Assembly (NCBI GenBank): GCA_964019415.1
Contig: OZ025868.1
Location: 1,356,001-1,420,000 of the forward strand
Direction: 5' to 3'
Source: Ianthella basta
Lineage: Eukaryota; Porifera; Demospongiae; Verongiida; Ianthellidae
Length of the DNA: 64,000 bases
Shown here piece after piece: positions 1-12,036 of this stretch. How positions within the stretch are numbered: position 1 is the first letter of the stretch; each line of letters starts with the position of its first letter. A model generated the notes under the pieces. It did no database searches, was not told the origin of the DNA, and saw nothing but the letters and a program-made list of their open reading frames with translations. The translations under genes were made by a program, and so were the position numbers.

Positions 1-867
1 TGGTCATTTTCATTTAGGAATGCATGTGGTGGCCGTAATATTGTAACTTGCACTGTGTGGTGGTGGTAGTAGTAGTATATAGTAGCAGCGCCTGATGTGG
101 TGGTCTGTTTTCTTGCAGCTCTAGCACATAATATTATACTGGTGTGCTCATTGCAACTTCCACTGTGGTGGTGGTGATGGCGGTTGTATTTATCTATGTG
201 GTGGTGTAGTAGCTGGATATTGTGGCTGGATAGTTGTGAGCAAGTGTACATGTTGGTGCTGCTCTGCTCCAGCATAGCGGCAAATGCCTACAAATTGGTG
301 TCAAAATGTGATTGTTCAAAACATCACCTCCATTTTGTGACTAATTAAGCAATACTGCTAATGACATGAGGAAATTGGTCATCTAACTTCATCCACTTAG
401 TATCATGACTTAGCATGGCTGGGTTGGTAAGATATGCATTGAACCTCATTTTTCTCGGCCATTTTGCCACTAATTAAGAAATCCTGCTAATGACATGAAC
501 AGTTGCATTATCTGGCTAGGTGCATCAAGTGTCATGACTGAGCGGGCCGGGCTGGTTGAATACATCATACACCTCACATATGTCGGCCATTTTGAGACTA
601 ATTAAGAAATCCCGCTAATAACATAGGTAGGTGGACCACTTGGATGTGTCCACCAAGTTTCACGTCTCAACGAGCCCAGTTGCATTCATATACAAGATAC
701 CACTATGCATCAATATAAATGCACCATACATTAAGTGTTATGCTATGCACATTCATATTAGGATTTGGCGGGCTGCTTGTAGAAGAACGAAGACCTAATT
801 AAAAATTCTGCCTCATTTAAAAGTCTTAAAATCTCCCATACTTCAAAGGCACACCTATCACATACAA

Positions 868-2250
868 CTATCCAGCCACAATATCCGGCTACTACACCAC
901 CACATAGATAAATACAACCGCCATCACCACCACCACAGTGGAAGTTGCAATGAGCACACCAGTATAATATTATGTGCTAGAGCTGCAAGAAAACAGACCA
1001 CCACATCAGGCGCTGCTACTATATACTACTACTACCACCACCACACAGTGCAAGTTACAATATTACGGCCACCACATGCATTCCTAAATGAAAATGACCA
1101 CCACCACCACCACATGGTGCCAGTACAATGGATGCATTCAGTATATGTGCCATTGCTCTAGAAAAAACACCACCACCACCACCACACAGTGCAAGTTACA
1201 ATATCGCAGCCACCACCACCTGTGGCAGTAAAGTATCTGTGCTAGTTGGTCATAGAGAAAAAGACCACCAGTGCAAGTTACAGTAGCCACCACCACATGT
1301 GCCAGTAGAGTATCTGCACTAGTTGGTCATAGAAAAAGACCACCAGTGCAAGTTACAGTGGCACCAGCACCATTCGCACCACCACATGTGCCAGAAAGTA
1401 AATGCGCTCAATGGCTGAAGAAAAAGACCACCAGCGCAAGTTACAGCTGGTCAGAACCTGCACCGCCACCATTGGAGTGCACGCTGCAGCAAGCAAATGT
1501 AAGCTTGCCTAAGGGCATGCCATTGAATTGAGGGTGCATGGGAAGAAATTCAATGGCATGCCCTTAGGCAAGTTACAATTGCTTGCTGCAGCGTGCACTC
1601 CAATGGCGGCGGTGCAGGTTCTGATCGGCTGTAACTTGTGCTGGTGGTCTTTTTCTTCAGCCATTGAGCGCATTTACTTTCTGGCACATGTGGTGGTGCG
1701 AATGGTGCTGGTGCCACTGTAACTTGCACTGGTGTTTTTTTTCTATGACCAACTAGCGCAGATACTCTACTGACACATGTGGTGGCGGCTACTGTAACTT
1801 GCACTAGTGGTGCTTTTATTCTATGACCAACTAGCACAGATACTCTACTGGCACAGGTGGTGGTGGCTGCGATATTGTAACTTGCACTGTGTGGTGGTGG
1901 TGGTGGTGTTTTTTCTAGAGCAATGGCGGATATACTGAATGCATGCATTGTACTGGCACCATGTGGTGGTGGTGGTGGTGGTGATTTTCATCTAGGAATG
2001 CATGTGGTGGCCATAATATTGTAACTTGCACTGTGTGGTGGTGGTAGTAGTATGTGGTAGCAGCGCCTGATGTGGTGGTCTGTTTTCTTGCAGCTCTAAC
2101 GCACAATATTATACTGGTGTGCTCATTGCAACTTCCACTGTGGTGGTGGTGATGGCGGTTGTATTTATCTATGTGGTGGTGTAGTAGCTGGATATTGTGG
2201 CTGGATAGTTGTGAGCAAGTGTACATGTTGGTACTGCTCTGCTCCAGCAT
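868..2250. repeat. Palindrome 1, centre near 1536
   Basis: A left arm of roughly 660 bp and a right arm starting near 1545 are near-perfect reverse complements. The centre is flanked by GGCATGCCATTGAATT and its complement. The arms are built from subrepeats of about 70 bp that each end in CCAGTGCAAGTTACAGT. It could fold as a cruciform or long hairpin. Confidence 0.85.
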
Positions 2251-2905
2251 AGCGGCAAATGCCTAAAAATTGGTGTCAAAATGTGATTGTTCAAAACATC
2301 GCCTCCATTTGTGACTAATTAAGCAATACTGCTAATGACATGAGCAAATTGGTCATCTAACTACATCCACTTAGTATCGTGACTTAGCAGGGCTGGGTCG
2401 GTAAGATATGCAATGAACCTCATTTTTCTCGGCCATTTTGCAACTAATTAAGAAATCCTGCTAATGACATGAACAGTTGGATTATCTGGCTAGGTCCATC
2501 AAGTGTCATGACTGAGCGGGCCGGGCTGGTTGAATACATCATACACCTCATATATGTCGGCCATTTTGAGACTAATTAAGAAATCCCGCTAATAACATAG
2601 GAAGGTGGACCACTTGGATGTGTCCACCAAGTTTCACGTCTCAACGAGCCCAGTTGCATTAATATACAAGATACCACTATGCATCAATATAAATGCACCA
2701 TACATTAAGTGTTATGCTATGCACATTTATATTAGGATTTTGCGGGCTGCTTGTAGAAGAACGAAGACCTAATTAAAAATTCTGCCTCATTTAAAAGTCT
2801 TAAAATCTCCCATACTTCAAAGGCACACCTATCACATGTTCGTGAGGGGTGCCTAACCCCCCGGGAATTATATTATATTATATTATATTATATTATATTA
2901 TATTA

Positions 2906-3637
2906 CCACCACCACCACACAGTGCAAGTTACAATATCGCAGCCACCACCACCTGTGCCAGTAGAGTATCTGTGCTAGTTGGTCATAGAAAAAAAGCACC
3001 ACCAGTGCAAGTTACAGTAGCCACCACCACATGTGTCAGTAGAGTATCTGCGCTAGTTGGTCATAGAAAAAGAACACCAGTGCAAGTTACAGTGGCACCA
3101 GCACCATTCGCACCACCACATGTGCCAGAAAGTAAATGCGCTCAATGGCTGAAGAAAAAGACCACCAGCACAAGTTACAGCCGATCAGAACCTGCACCGC
3201 CGCCATTGGAGTGCACGCTGCAGCAAGCAAATGTAAGCTTGCCTAAGGGCATGCCATTGAATTGGGGTGCATTGGAAGAAATTCAATGGCATGCCCTTAG
3301 GCAAGTTACAATTGCTTGCTGCAGCGTGCACTCCAATGGCGGCGGTGCAGGTTCTGATCGGCTGTAACTTGTGCTGGTGGTCTTTTTCTTCAGCCATTGA
3401 GCGCATTTACTTTCTGGCACATGTGGTGGTGCGAATGGTGCTGGTGCCACTGTAACTTGCACTGGTGTTCTTTTTCTATGACCAACTAGCGCAGATACTC
3501 TACTGACACATGTGGTGGTGGCTACTGTAACTTGCACTGGTGGTGCTTTTTTTCTATGACCAACTAGCACAGATACTCTACTGGCACAGGTGGTGGTGGC
3601 TGCGATATTGTAACTTGCACTGTGTGGTGGTGGTGGT
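2906..3637. repeat. Palindrome 2, centre near 3269
   Basis: The arms are about 360 bp. The left arm is cut short at a (TATTA)n tract, while the sequence to the right continues with the full right-arm sequence (the same as after palindrome 1). Confidence 0.85.
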
Positions 3638-4638
3638 GGTGTTTTTTCTAGAGCAATGGCGGATATACTGAATGCATGCATTGTACTGGCACCATGTGGT
3701 GGTGGTGGTGGTGGTGATTTTCATCTAGGAATGCATGTGGTGGCCGTAATATTGTAACTTGCACTGTGTGGTGGTGGTAGTAGTATGTGGTAGCAGCGCC
3801 TGATGTGGTGGTCTGTTTTCTTGCAGCTCTAACACACAATATTATACTGGTGTGCTCATTGCAACTTCCACTGTGGTGGTGGTGATGGCGGTTGTATTTA
3901 TCTATGTGGTGGTGTAGTAGCTGGATATTGTGGCTGGATAGTTGTGAGCAAGTGTACATGTTGGTACTGCTCTGCTCCAGCATAGCGGCAAATGCCTAAA
4001 AATTGGTGTCAAAATGTGATTGTTCAAAACATCGCCTCCATTTGTGACTAATTAAGCAATACTGCTAATGACATGAGGAAATTGGTCATCTAACTACATC
4101 CACTTAGTATCATGACTTAGCAGGGCTGGGTCGGTAAGATATGCAATGAACCTCATTTTTCTCGGCCATTTTGCAACTAATTAAGAAATCCTGCTAATGA
4201 CATGAACAGTTGGATTATCTGGCTAGGTCCATCAAGTGTCATGACTGAGCGGGCCGGGCTGGTTGAATACATCATACACCTCATATATGTCGGCCATTTT
4301 GAGACTAATTAAGAAATCCCGCTAATAACATAGGAAGGTGGACCACTTGGATGTGTCCACCAAGTTTCACGTCTCAACGAGCCCAGTTGCATTCATATAC
4401 AAGATACCACTATGCATCAATATAAATGCACCATACATTAAGTGTTATGCTATGCACATTTATATTAGGATTTTGCGGGCTGCTTGTAGAAGAACGAAGA
4501 CCTAATTAAAAATTCTGCCTCATTTAAAAGTCTTAAAATCTCCCATACTTCAAAGGCACACCTATCACATGTTCGTGAGGGGTGCCTAACCCCCCGGGAA
4601 TTATATTATATTATATTATATTATATTATATTATATTA

Positions 4639-5370
4639 CCACCACCACCACACAGTGCAAGTTACAATATCGCAGCCACCACCACCTGTGCCAGTAGAGT
4701 ATCTGTGCTAGTTGGTCATAGAAAAAAAGCACCACCAGTGCAAGTTACAGTAGCCACCACCACATGTGTCAGTAGAGTATCTGCGCTAGTTGGTCATAGA
4801 AAAAGAACACCAGTGCAAGTTACAGTGGCACCAGCACCATTCGCACCACCACATGTGCCAGAAAGTAAATGCGCTCAATGGCTGAAGAAAAAGACCACCA
4901 GCACAAGTTACAGCCGATCAGAACCTGCACCGCCGCCATTGGAGTGCACGCTGCAGCAAGCAAATGTAAGCTTGCCTAAGGGCATGCCATTGAATTGGGG
5001 TGCATTGGAAGAAATTCAATGGCATGCCCTTAGGCAAGTTACAATTGCTTGCTGCAGCGTGCACTCCAATGGCGGCGGTGCAGGTTCTGATCGGCTGTAA
5101 CTTGTGCTGGTGGTCTTTTTCTTCAGCCATTGAGCGCATTTACTTTCTGGCACATGTGGTGGTGCGAATGGTGCTGGTGCCACTGTAACTTGCACTGGTG
5201 TTCTTTTTCTATGACCAACTAGCGCAGATACTCTACTGACACATGTGGTGGTGGCTACTGTAACTTGCACTGGTGGTGCTTTTTTTCTATGACCAACTAG
5301 CACAGATACTCTACTGGCACAGGTGGTGGTGGCTGCGATATTGTAACTTGCACTGTGTGGTGGTGGTGGT
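4639..5370. repeat. Palindrome 3, centre near 5002
   Basis: It is the same structure as the palindrome 1733 bp upstream, with the left arm again truncated at the TATTA tract. Confidence 0.85.
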
Positions 5371-6366
5371 GGTGTTTTTTCTAGAGCAATGGCGGATATA
5401 CTGAATGCATGCATTGTACTGGCACCATGTGGTGGTGGTGGTGGTGGTGATTTTCATCTAGGAATGCATGTGGTGGCCGTAATATTGTAACTTGCACTGT
5501 GTGGTGGTGGTAGTAGTATGTGGTAGCAGCGCCTGATGTGGTGGTCTGTTTTCTTGCAGCTCTAACACACAATATTATACTGGTGTGCTCATTGCAACTT
5601 CCACTGTGGTGGTGGTGATGGCGGTTGTATTTATCTATGTGGTGGTGTAGTAGCTGGATATTGTGGCTGGATAGTTGTGAGCAAGTGTACATGTTGGTAC
5701 TGCTCTGCTCCAGCATAGCGGCAAATGCCTAAAAATTGGTGTCAAAATGTGATTGTTCAAAACATCGCCTCCATTTGTGACTAATTAAGCAATACTGCTA
5801 ATGACATGAGGAAATTGGTCATCTAACTACATCCACTTAGTATCATGACTTAGCAGGGCTGGGTCGGTAAGATATGCAATGAACCTCATTTTTCTCGGCC
5901 ATTTTGCAACTAATTAAGAAATCCTGCTAATGACATGAACAGTTGGATTATCTGGCTAGGTCCATCAAGTGTCATGACTGAGCGGGCCGGGCTGGTTGAA
6001 TACATCATACACCTCATATATGTCGGCCATTTTGAGACTAATTAAGAAATTCCGCTTATAACATAGGAAGGTGGACCACTTGGATGTGTCCACCAAGTTT
6101 CACTTCTCAACGAGCCAAGTTGCATTAATATACAAGATACCACTATGCATCAATATAAATGCACCATACATTAAGTGTTATGCTATGCACATTTATATTA
6201 GGATTTTGCGGGCTGCTTGTAGAAGAACGAAGGCCTAATTAAAAATTCTGCCTCATTTAAAAGTCTTAAAATCTTCCATACTTCAAAGGCACACCTATCA
6301 CATGTTCGTGAGGGGTGCCTAACCCCCCGGGAATTATATTATATTATATTATATTATATTATATTA

Positions 6367-7100
6367 CCACCACCACCACACAGTGCAAGTTACAATATCG
6401 CAGCCACCACCACCTGTGCCAGTAAAGTATCTGTGCTAGTTGGTCATAGAGAAAAAGACCACCAGTGCAAGTTACAGTAGCCACCACCACATGTGCCAGT
6501 AGAGTATCTGCACTAGTTGGTCATAGAAAAAGACCACCAGTGCAAGTTACAGTGGCACCAGCACCATTCGCACCACCACATGTGCCAGAAAGTAAATGCG
6601 CTCAATGGCTGAAGAAAAAGACCACCAGCGCAAGTTACAGCTGGTCAGAACCTGCACCGCCACCATTGGAGTGCACGCTGCAGCAAGCAAATGTAAGCTT
6701 ACCTAAGGGCATGCCATTGAATTGAGGGTGCGTGGGAAGAAATTCAATGGCATGCCCTTAGGCAAGTTACATTTGCTTGCTGCAGCGTGCACTCCAATGG
6801 TGGCGGTGCAGGTTCTGACCAGCTGTAACTTGCGCTGGTGGTCTTTTTCTTCAGCCATTGAGCGCATTTACTTTCTGGCACATGTGGTGGTGCGAATGGT
6901 GCTGGTGCCACTGTAACTTGCACTGGTGGTCTTTTTCTATGACCAACTAGTGCAGATACTCTACTGGCACATGTGGTGGTGGCTACTGTAACTTGCACTG
7001 GTGGTCTTTTTCTCTATGACCAACTAGCACAGATACTTTACTGGCACAGGTGGTGGTGGCTGCGATATTGTAACTTGCACTGTGTGGTGGTGGTGGTGGT
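6367..7100. repeat. Palindrome 4, centre near 6730
   Basis: This is a slightly diverged copy. Substitutions relative to copies 2 and 3 are often shared with copy 1, so copies 1 and 4 form one subtype and copies 2 and 3 another. Confidence 0.85.
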
Positions 7101-8064
7101 GGTGTTTTTTCTAGAGCAATGGCACATATACTGAATGCATCCATTGTACTGGCACCATGTGGTGGTGGTGGTGGTCATTTTCATTTAGGAATGCATGTGG
7201 TGGCCGTAATATTGTAATTTGCACTGTGTGGTGGTGGTAGTAGTAGTATATAGTAGCAGCGCCTGATGTGGTGGTCTGTTTTCTTGCAGCTCTAGCACAT
7301 AATATTATACTGGTGTGCTCATTGCAACTTCCACTGTGGTGGTGGTGATGGCGGTTGTATTTATCTATGTGGTGGTGTAGTAGCTGGATATTGTGGCTGG
7401 ATAGTTGTGAGCAAGTGTACATGTTGGTGCTGCTCTGCTCCAGCATAGCAACAAATGCCTACAAATTGGTGTCAAAATGTGATTGTTCAAAACATTGCCT
7501 CCATTTTGTGACTAGTTAAGCAATACTGCTAATGACATGAGGAAATTGGTCATCTAACTTCATCCACTTAGTATCATGACTTAGCAGGGCTGGGTTGGTA
7601 AGATATGCATTGAACCTCATTTTTCTCGGCCATTTTGCCACTAATTAAGAAATCCTGCTAATGACATGAACAGTTGCATTATCTGGCTAGGTCCATCAAG
7701 TGTCATGACTGAGCGGGCCGGGCTGGTTGAATACATCATACACCTCACATATGTCGGCCATTTTGAGACTAATTAAGAAATCCCGCTAATAACATAGGAA
7801 GGTGGACCACTTGGATCTGTCCACCAAGTTTCACGTCTCAACGAGCCAAGTTGCATTCATATACAAGATACCACTATGCATCAATATAAATGCACCATAC
7901 ATTAAGTGTTATGCTATGCACATTTATATTAGGATTTGGCGGGCTGCTTGTAAAAGAACGAAGACCTAATTAAAAATTCTGCCTCATTTAAAAGTGTTAA
8001 AATCTCCCATACTTCAAAGGCACACCTATCACATGTTTGTGAGGCGTGCCTAACCCCCCGGGAA

Positions 8065-8297
8065 TTATATTATATTATATTATATTATATTATATTATAT
8101 TATATTATATTATTTGTAACTTGCACTGTATTTACTTTAGATTAGTGGTGTATATTGTATCTTGCACTGTATATATTATATTATATTATTTACTTTAGAT
8201 TAGTGGTGTATATTGTAACTTGCACTGTATATATTATATTATATTATATTATTTACTTTAGATTAGTGGTGCATATTGTAACTTGCACTGTATATAC
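8065..8297. repeat. TATTA microsatellite followed by three ~70-bp tandem repeats
   Basis: (TATTA)n at 8065-8113 is followed by three copies of a unit containing TTTAGATTAGTGGTG and GTAACTTGCACTGTATAT. The same unit appears once at 31473-31520 inside the element at 29047, which links the two elements. Confidence 0.85.
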
Positions 8298-8772
8298 GAA
8301 CATGAAGCCATACGAAGACCTAAATCTGAAAACAATATAGGGGCCAAAAATGTTGACTAGTTGGCTAGATGTATAGCAGTACACAATAACTGTACACGTC
8401 ATGTGGCAACAAGTTATACTATATTAACAAGGAGGTACTTACGGAAGATCTGAAATGGTCTTAGACTAGTTCTTGGAACATGTTATGCCTTAACCTTCAA
8501 CTCCCAGCTTACACACTCATCCATGTGTACCGGTTTGCTATCTATTTTTCATGCAGGGAGAAGCACAACCTGGACGACCTGGCCTTCCTGGACCTCAGGG
8601 TCCTCCAGGGAGACCTGGAGCACAGGTAGTCCTAGGTGCAGACACCATACATACATACATACATACGTCGGCCTATTACAGCACCGGGGCTACATACAAG
8701 AAGCTATAGTGTACACATGTCCAATGAAAGTTGTGCAATATCAGTAAGTTGGTAGTTGCATGGCCTATGTAG

Positions 8773-10928
8773 CTAGTTGATTCGCTTCCTCCATTCGTCT
8801 CTGTCAGCAGCACATATTGAGATTTCTGCAGCAGTCATATGTCCTCCCAGATCACTAATGATTGTTTTGAGGAATGTCCTTCTGTTTCCCTGCCCCCTTC
8901 GCATAGGACCTGAGCCCTGCCAGAATACTAGGTCTGCCACTGGTTGGTATCTGTCTTTGATGCAGCGAGTAGCATGCCCAACAAAATGTAGGCGCCGGTC
9001 TCGTATGATGTCATCTGCTCGTGGTAGGTCTCCGTACAGCTCTACATTAGTGATGCGATCTCTCCAGTGCACGTTCAGGGCTTTGCGGAGCAAGTTAGAG
9101 TAGGTGCCACAGATTCTTGATGTCAGCTGCTCAGTCAAGGTCCAGGAATCTGCTCCATAAAGCAGAACACTCTCTACTGTGGCTTTGAATACTCTGATCT
9201 TAGTATTACAGCTGCACCCAGACTTCCACACCTTCCACAATTTGCTTGCTGCTTCGTATGCACATGCACAGCATACCACAAAGTCCTTGTTTGATGACAT
9301 AATCCAGCTGCCAAGGTACCTGAAATCAGCTACCTCAGCATTTTCCCCACCACTCACTCTCAGTATAGGGTGAGTGTCGCCAGAAAAGTCACCTATTCTG
9401 ATGTACTTGGTCTTCTTCATGTTGATGTGCAAGCCAACAGCAGCCGCATTCTCCTCAACTGCTGTGAGTAGGGTCTGTGCGTTGGCCGTGGTGCCAGACA
9501 GGAGGGCAATGTCGTCTGCAAAGTCCAAATCTGTCACATATTTGGCTGGGTGTCGACGCGATAGGCGCTTTTGGATCATGAATCCAACACTGTCATCTGG
9601 AATAGCAGCTCTGAGGACATAGTCCACAACAATGACAAACAGGTAGGGGGCCAGTGTATCACCTTGTAGGACACCTGCTTTCACTTGAAAGTCTGCACTG
9701 CAACCATCTACAGTCACCACTCGTGCGGCTGTTCCTGAGTACATCGACATTACTGCAGTTACTATCTTGGTGGAGAGACCGTAGTTGTACATGACTTCTT
9801 CCATTCTGGTTCTCGAGATGGAGTCAAATGCTTTTGAAAAGTCAATGAATGTAACCACACACTGGTATTCCTGCCTCACCGTACACTCTTCAATGATTCG
9901 CCGTAGGGCTAGGATATGTTGGACGGTAGATCTGCCTACGCGAAACCTATTCTGATTGGGTCGCAGCAAGGGTTCAACATGTGGTTGGATACGATTGAGC
10001 AATATCCTGTTGTACAGTTTAGCAGCGAGTGACATGAGTGCAATACCCCGATAGTTTGCACCACTAAGGCATCCCCCTTCTTGAAGATGGGAATGATGCC
10101 AGACACCTTCCATTCATCAGGCACCACTCCAGTCTCAAATGTTTGATTCAGTACTGGCAACAGGATCTCGTGTATGCCAGTGAGCTTAAGCAGCTCAGGT
10201 GGAATAGAGTCCATGCCACAGGCCTTTCCTGTCTTCAACTGTGAGGCGGCAGTCGCTATTTCATTTAGTGAGATGGAACCCTCATCAGTAGGCAGCATAC
10301 CCTCATGTACTTGCAGCACTGGCAGAGCAACATCTGGTGGTTTAGATGCTAAAAGCCGCATGAAGTGGTCACGCCACAGAGTCAGTCTGTCCTGCTGAGA
10401 GTCTGCTGCAATGCTACAAACTTGTCTACACTTCCTCCCTGTCATTCGAACCATCACTTTCCATGCAGCACTATGCTTTCCATCCTTGCTAGCCTGCTCC
10501 ACCTCACTGGCCATACTTGCGTAGAACACCTCCTCTTTGTCTACATACAGTTGTGCTAGAGATTTTGTTGCATCAGCCATCTTTTGCCTTGAGTCATCAC
10601 TTCTCACCTCCTTGTATGTTCTTTGAGCCTCCGCTACCAGATCACGCGCTGTGATGATGTCAGTGTCTAACCAAGGCTTGGAGCATACAAATTGTGGTTT
10701 GACTGGAAGATGAGTTTCACATGCAGTTTTGGCAGCAGCAACAAATAGCTCGTAAGATGGTGTATCCCCAGTGGCAGCACAAACATCGGACTCCACTAAC
10801 TCGGCAATGGGGGCCTCCTTCAACCTTGCATAATCTAAGGAGGGCACCCTGTTGGTCTTCTTTGGAGTAGCTAACTTCATGGTCACTCTAATTTTCATTA
10901 GTCGATGGTCTGATGCTGGAGCAACCAC
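8773..10928 (-). pseudogene. LINE reverse transcriptase, frameshifted
   Basis: Two overlapping frames (8773-10113 and 9936-10928) together give a linker and then an RT domain. Motif A reads FIDFSKAFDS and motif C reads FADD, so the catalytic aspartates are present. The region NRFRVGRSTVQHILALRRII is the usual RT palm entry. A frameshift near 10080 splits the FKKGD segment from the NYRGIAL segment. The C-terminal part is the usual thumb/connection region without a recognisable zinc knuckle. It would copy LINE RNA at a nicked target, but it is unlikely to be active in this state. Confidence 0.85.
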
Positions 10929-11724
10929 ACGGTATAGTTGGCAGTCAAGTACAGAGCTAGCAAACTTACGTCTTGTGAGGCAATGGTCGATTCTGGATTG
11001 AAATCTTTGTGGTCCACAATGGGTGTACCACTAACTGCGAGGTTTATCCTTGGCACACTGGGCAGAGAATAGACCCTGCTCCTCCATAAACTCAGCCATT
11101 CGTTCTCCATTGTCAGAGGCACTTGAGTGTATTGGGAACTTACAGAAACGGGAGTCAAGTCGTGCATTCATATCACCAAGAACAAAGAGACGGCCTCTCT
11201 TAGGTAAGGGATCTATGGTCTGATGTAGCTGTGAGTAGAAGAGATCTTTAGTAGCCGAGTCAGCTACATTGGTAGGGGCATAGGCACAAACCAGATGAGT
11301 CCTAGGAGCTCCTTTAGTGTGGCCAGAAAACTGGAGTCGCATGACTCTATCTGACTTGTATTCTACTCTATCAAGACATTTGAAGGCTATTGGAGACACC
11401 AGAAACCCTATACCTCCTGAACCACTATCATCCGCAGTGTGGGTAACTAACCTCCATCCGCCTGGTAAATGCAAAACTCTAGTGTAGGAGCTTGGACTAC
11501 TGCTGTTAGAATGACATCCTGTGTTCTTGGATAGCACACACATCGATTCTCTTCTTCTCTAGAAATCCAACTAGCTCTTGCTGTCTCCACTTGGCCTTTA
11601 GAGTGCGAACGTTGTAAGTCGCGATGTTGGTGACGATTCTTGGACAAAACACTTTAGGCTTTCTTCCATAACCACTCTTGACCGGCGCTGTTGAAATTGC
11701 ACGACGCTCAGGGACGTCACCCAC
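10929..11724 (-). pseudogene. LINE apurinic-like endonuclease, degraded
   Basis: Fragments in more than one frame carry the hallmarks of the exonuclease-endonuclease-phosphatase fold: ATYNVRTL at the N terminus (11506-11724), IQEHR with the catalytic Glu, GGIGFLV, and GDMNAR (11031-11543). The last part of the domain (SRFD/SDH region) continues in a third frame at 10898-11167. The domain would nick target DNA for target-primed reverse transcription. Confidence 0.75.
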
Positions 11725-12036
11725 CTGAGCCAGCAGACACCAAGTGTGCTTACTCTACTGCCTCACCCATTAGAAGAGCACTCCAATTCGGCTGTATTTA
11801 GCCAAACTGTATGGATATCCTCCAACCTCTCCAGGGTGAGCCTGGTCCATCTGGGTCCCATGGAAAATGAGGCAAAGCTGGACGGAGAGGCCGCCAAGGG
11901 CCTCCAGGTGATGCCATGGTGGGCATCCTTCAGAAAGATGACGTATATATGTAATGAGGACAACATTGGACTGCTTCAGTTCAACACCACACAATCGGAG
12001 CAGAAGCTGCTGTTTTGTAATGGACAGAACTGGAAG

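Larger units (their letters stand above)
1..8050. repeat. Tandem array of about 1733-bp units, each containing a palindrome
   Basis: The landmark GCCTAACCCCCCGGG recurs at 2851, 4584, 6317 and 8048, giving periods of 1733, 1733 and 1731 bp. The two middle units look almost identical. The first stretch (1-2850) is a variant: it lacks the TATTA tract and keeps a longer left palindrome arm. The window opens inside the right arm of an earlier unit. Open frames in the array (for example 1550-1948 and 3283-3681, minus strand) are low-complexity translations that appear on both arms of each palindrome, so they are not called as genes. Confidence 0.9.
1..8345 (-). mobile_element. Helentron-like element, right-hand part, with 1.73-kb palindrome array (element C)
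   Basis: The right border at about 8290-8345 is the reverse complement of the 5' terminus of the element at 29047: both carry the conserved block ending in CAATATAGGGGC, preceded by a run of T outside the element when read on the minus strand. Element C therefore runs leftwards from about 8345 and continues past the window start. Its interior is the palindrome array described separately. The terminal hairpin seen in the other two copies is reduced here to a bare GGCCCC. No transposase or Rep-helicase gene is visible, so it is non-autonomous or its coding part lies outside the window. The Helentron/Helitron2 assignment is inference from the termini. Confidence 0.55.
8648..11732 (-). mobile_element. 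APE-type LINE (LINE-1 of this window), 5'-truncated, RTE-like
   Basis: The insertion is flanked by a 10-bp target-site duplication GCAGACACCA at 8638-8647 and 11733-11742. The 3' end (left side, minus strand) is a short tandem TACA/TGTA tail, as is common in RTE-type LINEs. The uninterrupted allele-like sequence is visible in the paralogous introns near 34250 and 62655. It encodes an endonuclease remnant and a reverse transcriptase with several frameshifts. No ATG precedes the endonuclease, so the 5' end is probably truncated. The clade assignment is tentative. Confidence 0.9.

Noticed and set aside
1550..5716. Repeated 111-, 132- and 172-codon open frames in the palindrome array
   Set aside because: They are His/Thr/Pro-rich translations of CCACCACCA-type repeats, occur on both arms of the same palindrome and repeat only because the DNA repeats.
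1..8050. Centromeric satellite
   Set aside because: Only about four units are seen and they sit inside an element with defined termini; a single related copy occurs at 29126.
1..8300. CRISPR array or other prokaryotic repeat system
   Set aside because: Units are 1.7 kb with internal palindromes, there are no spacers or cas genes, and the gene structure is eukaryotic.
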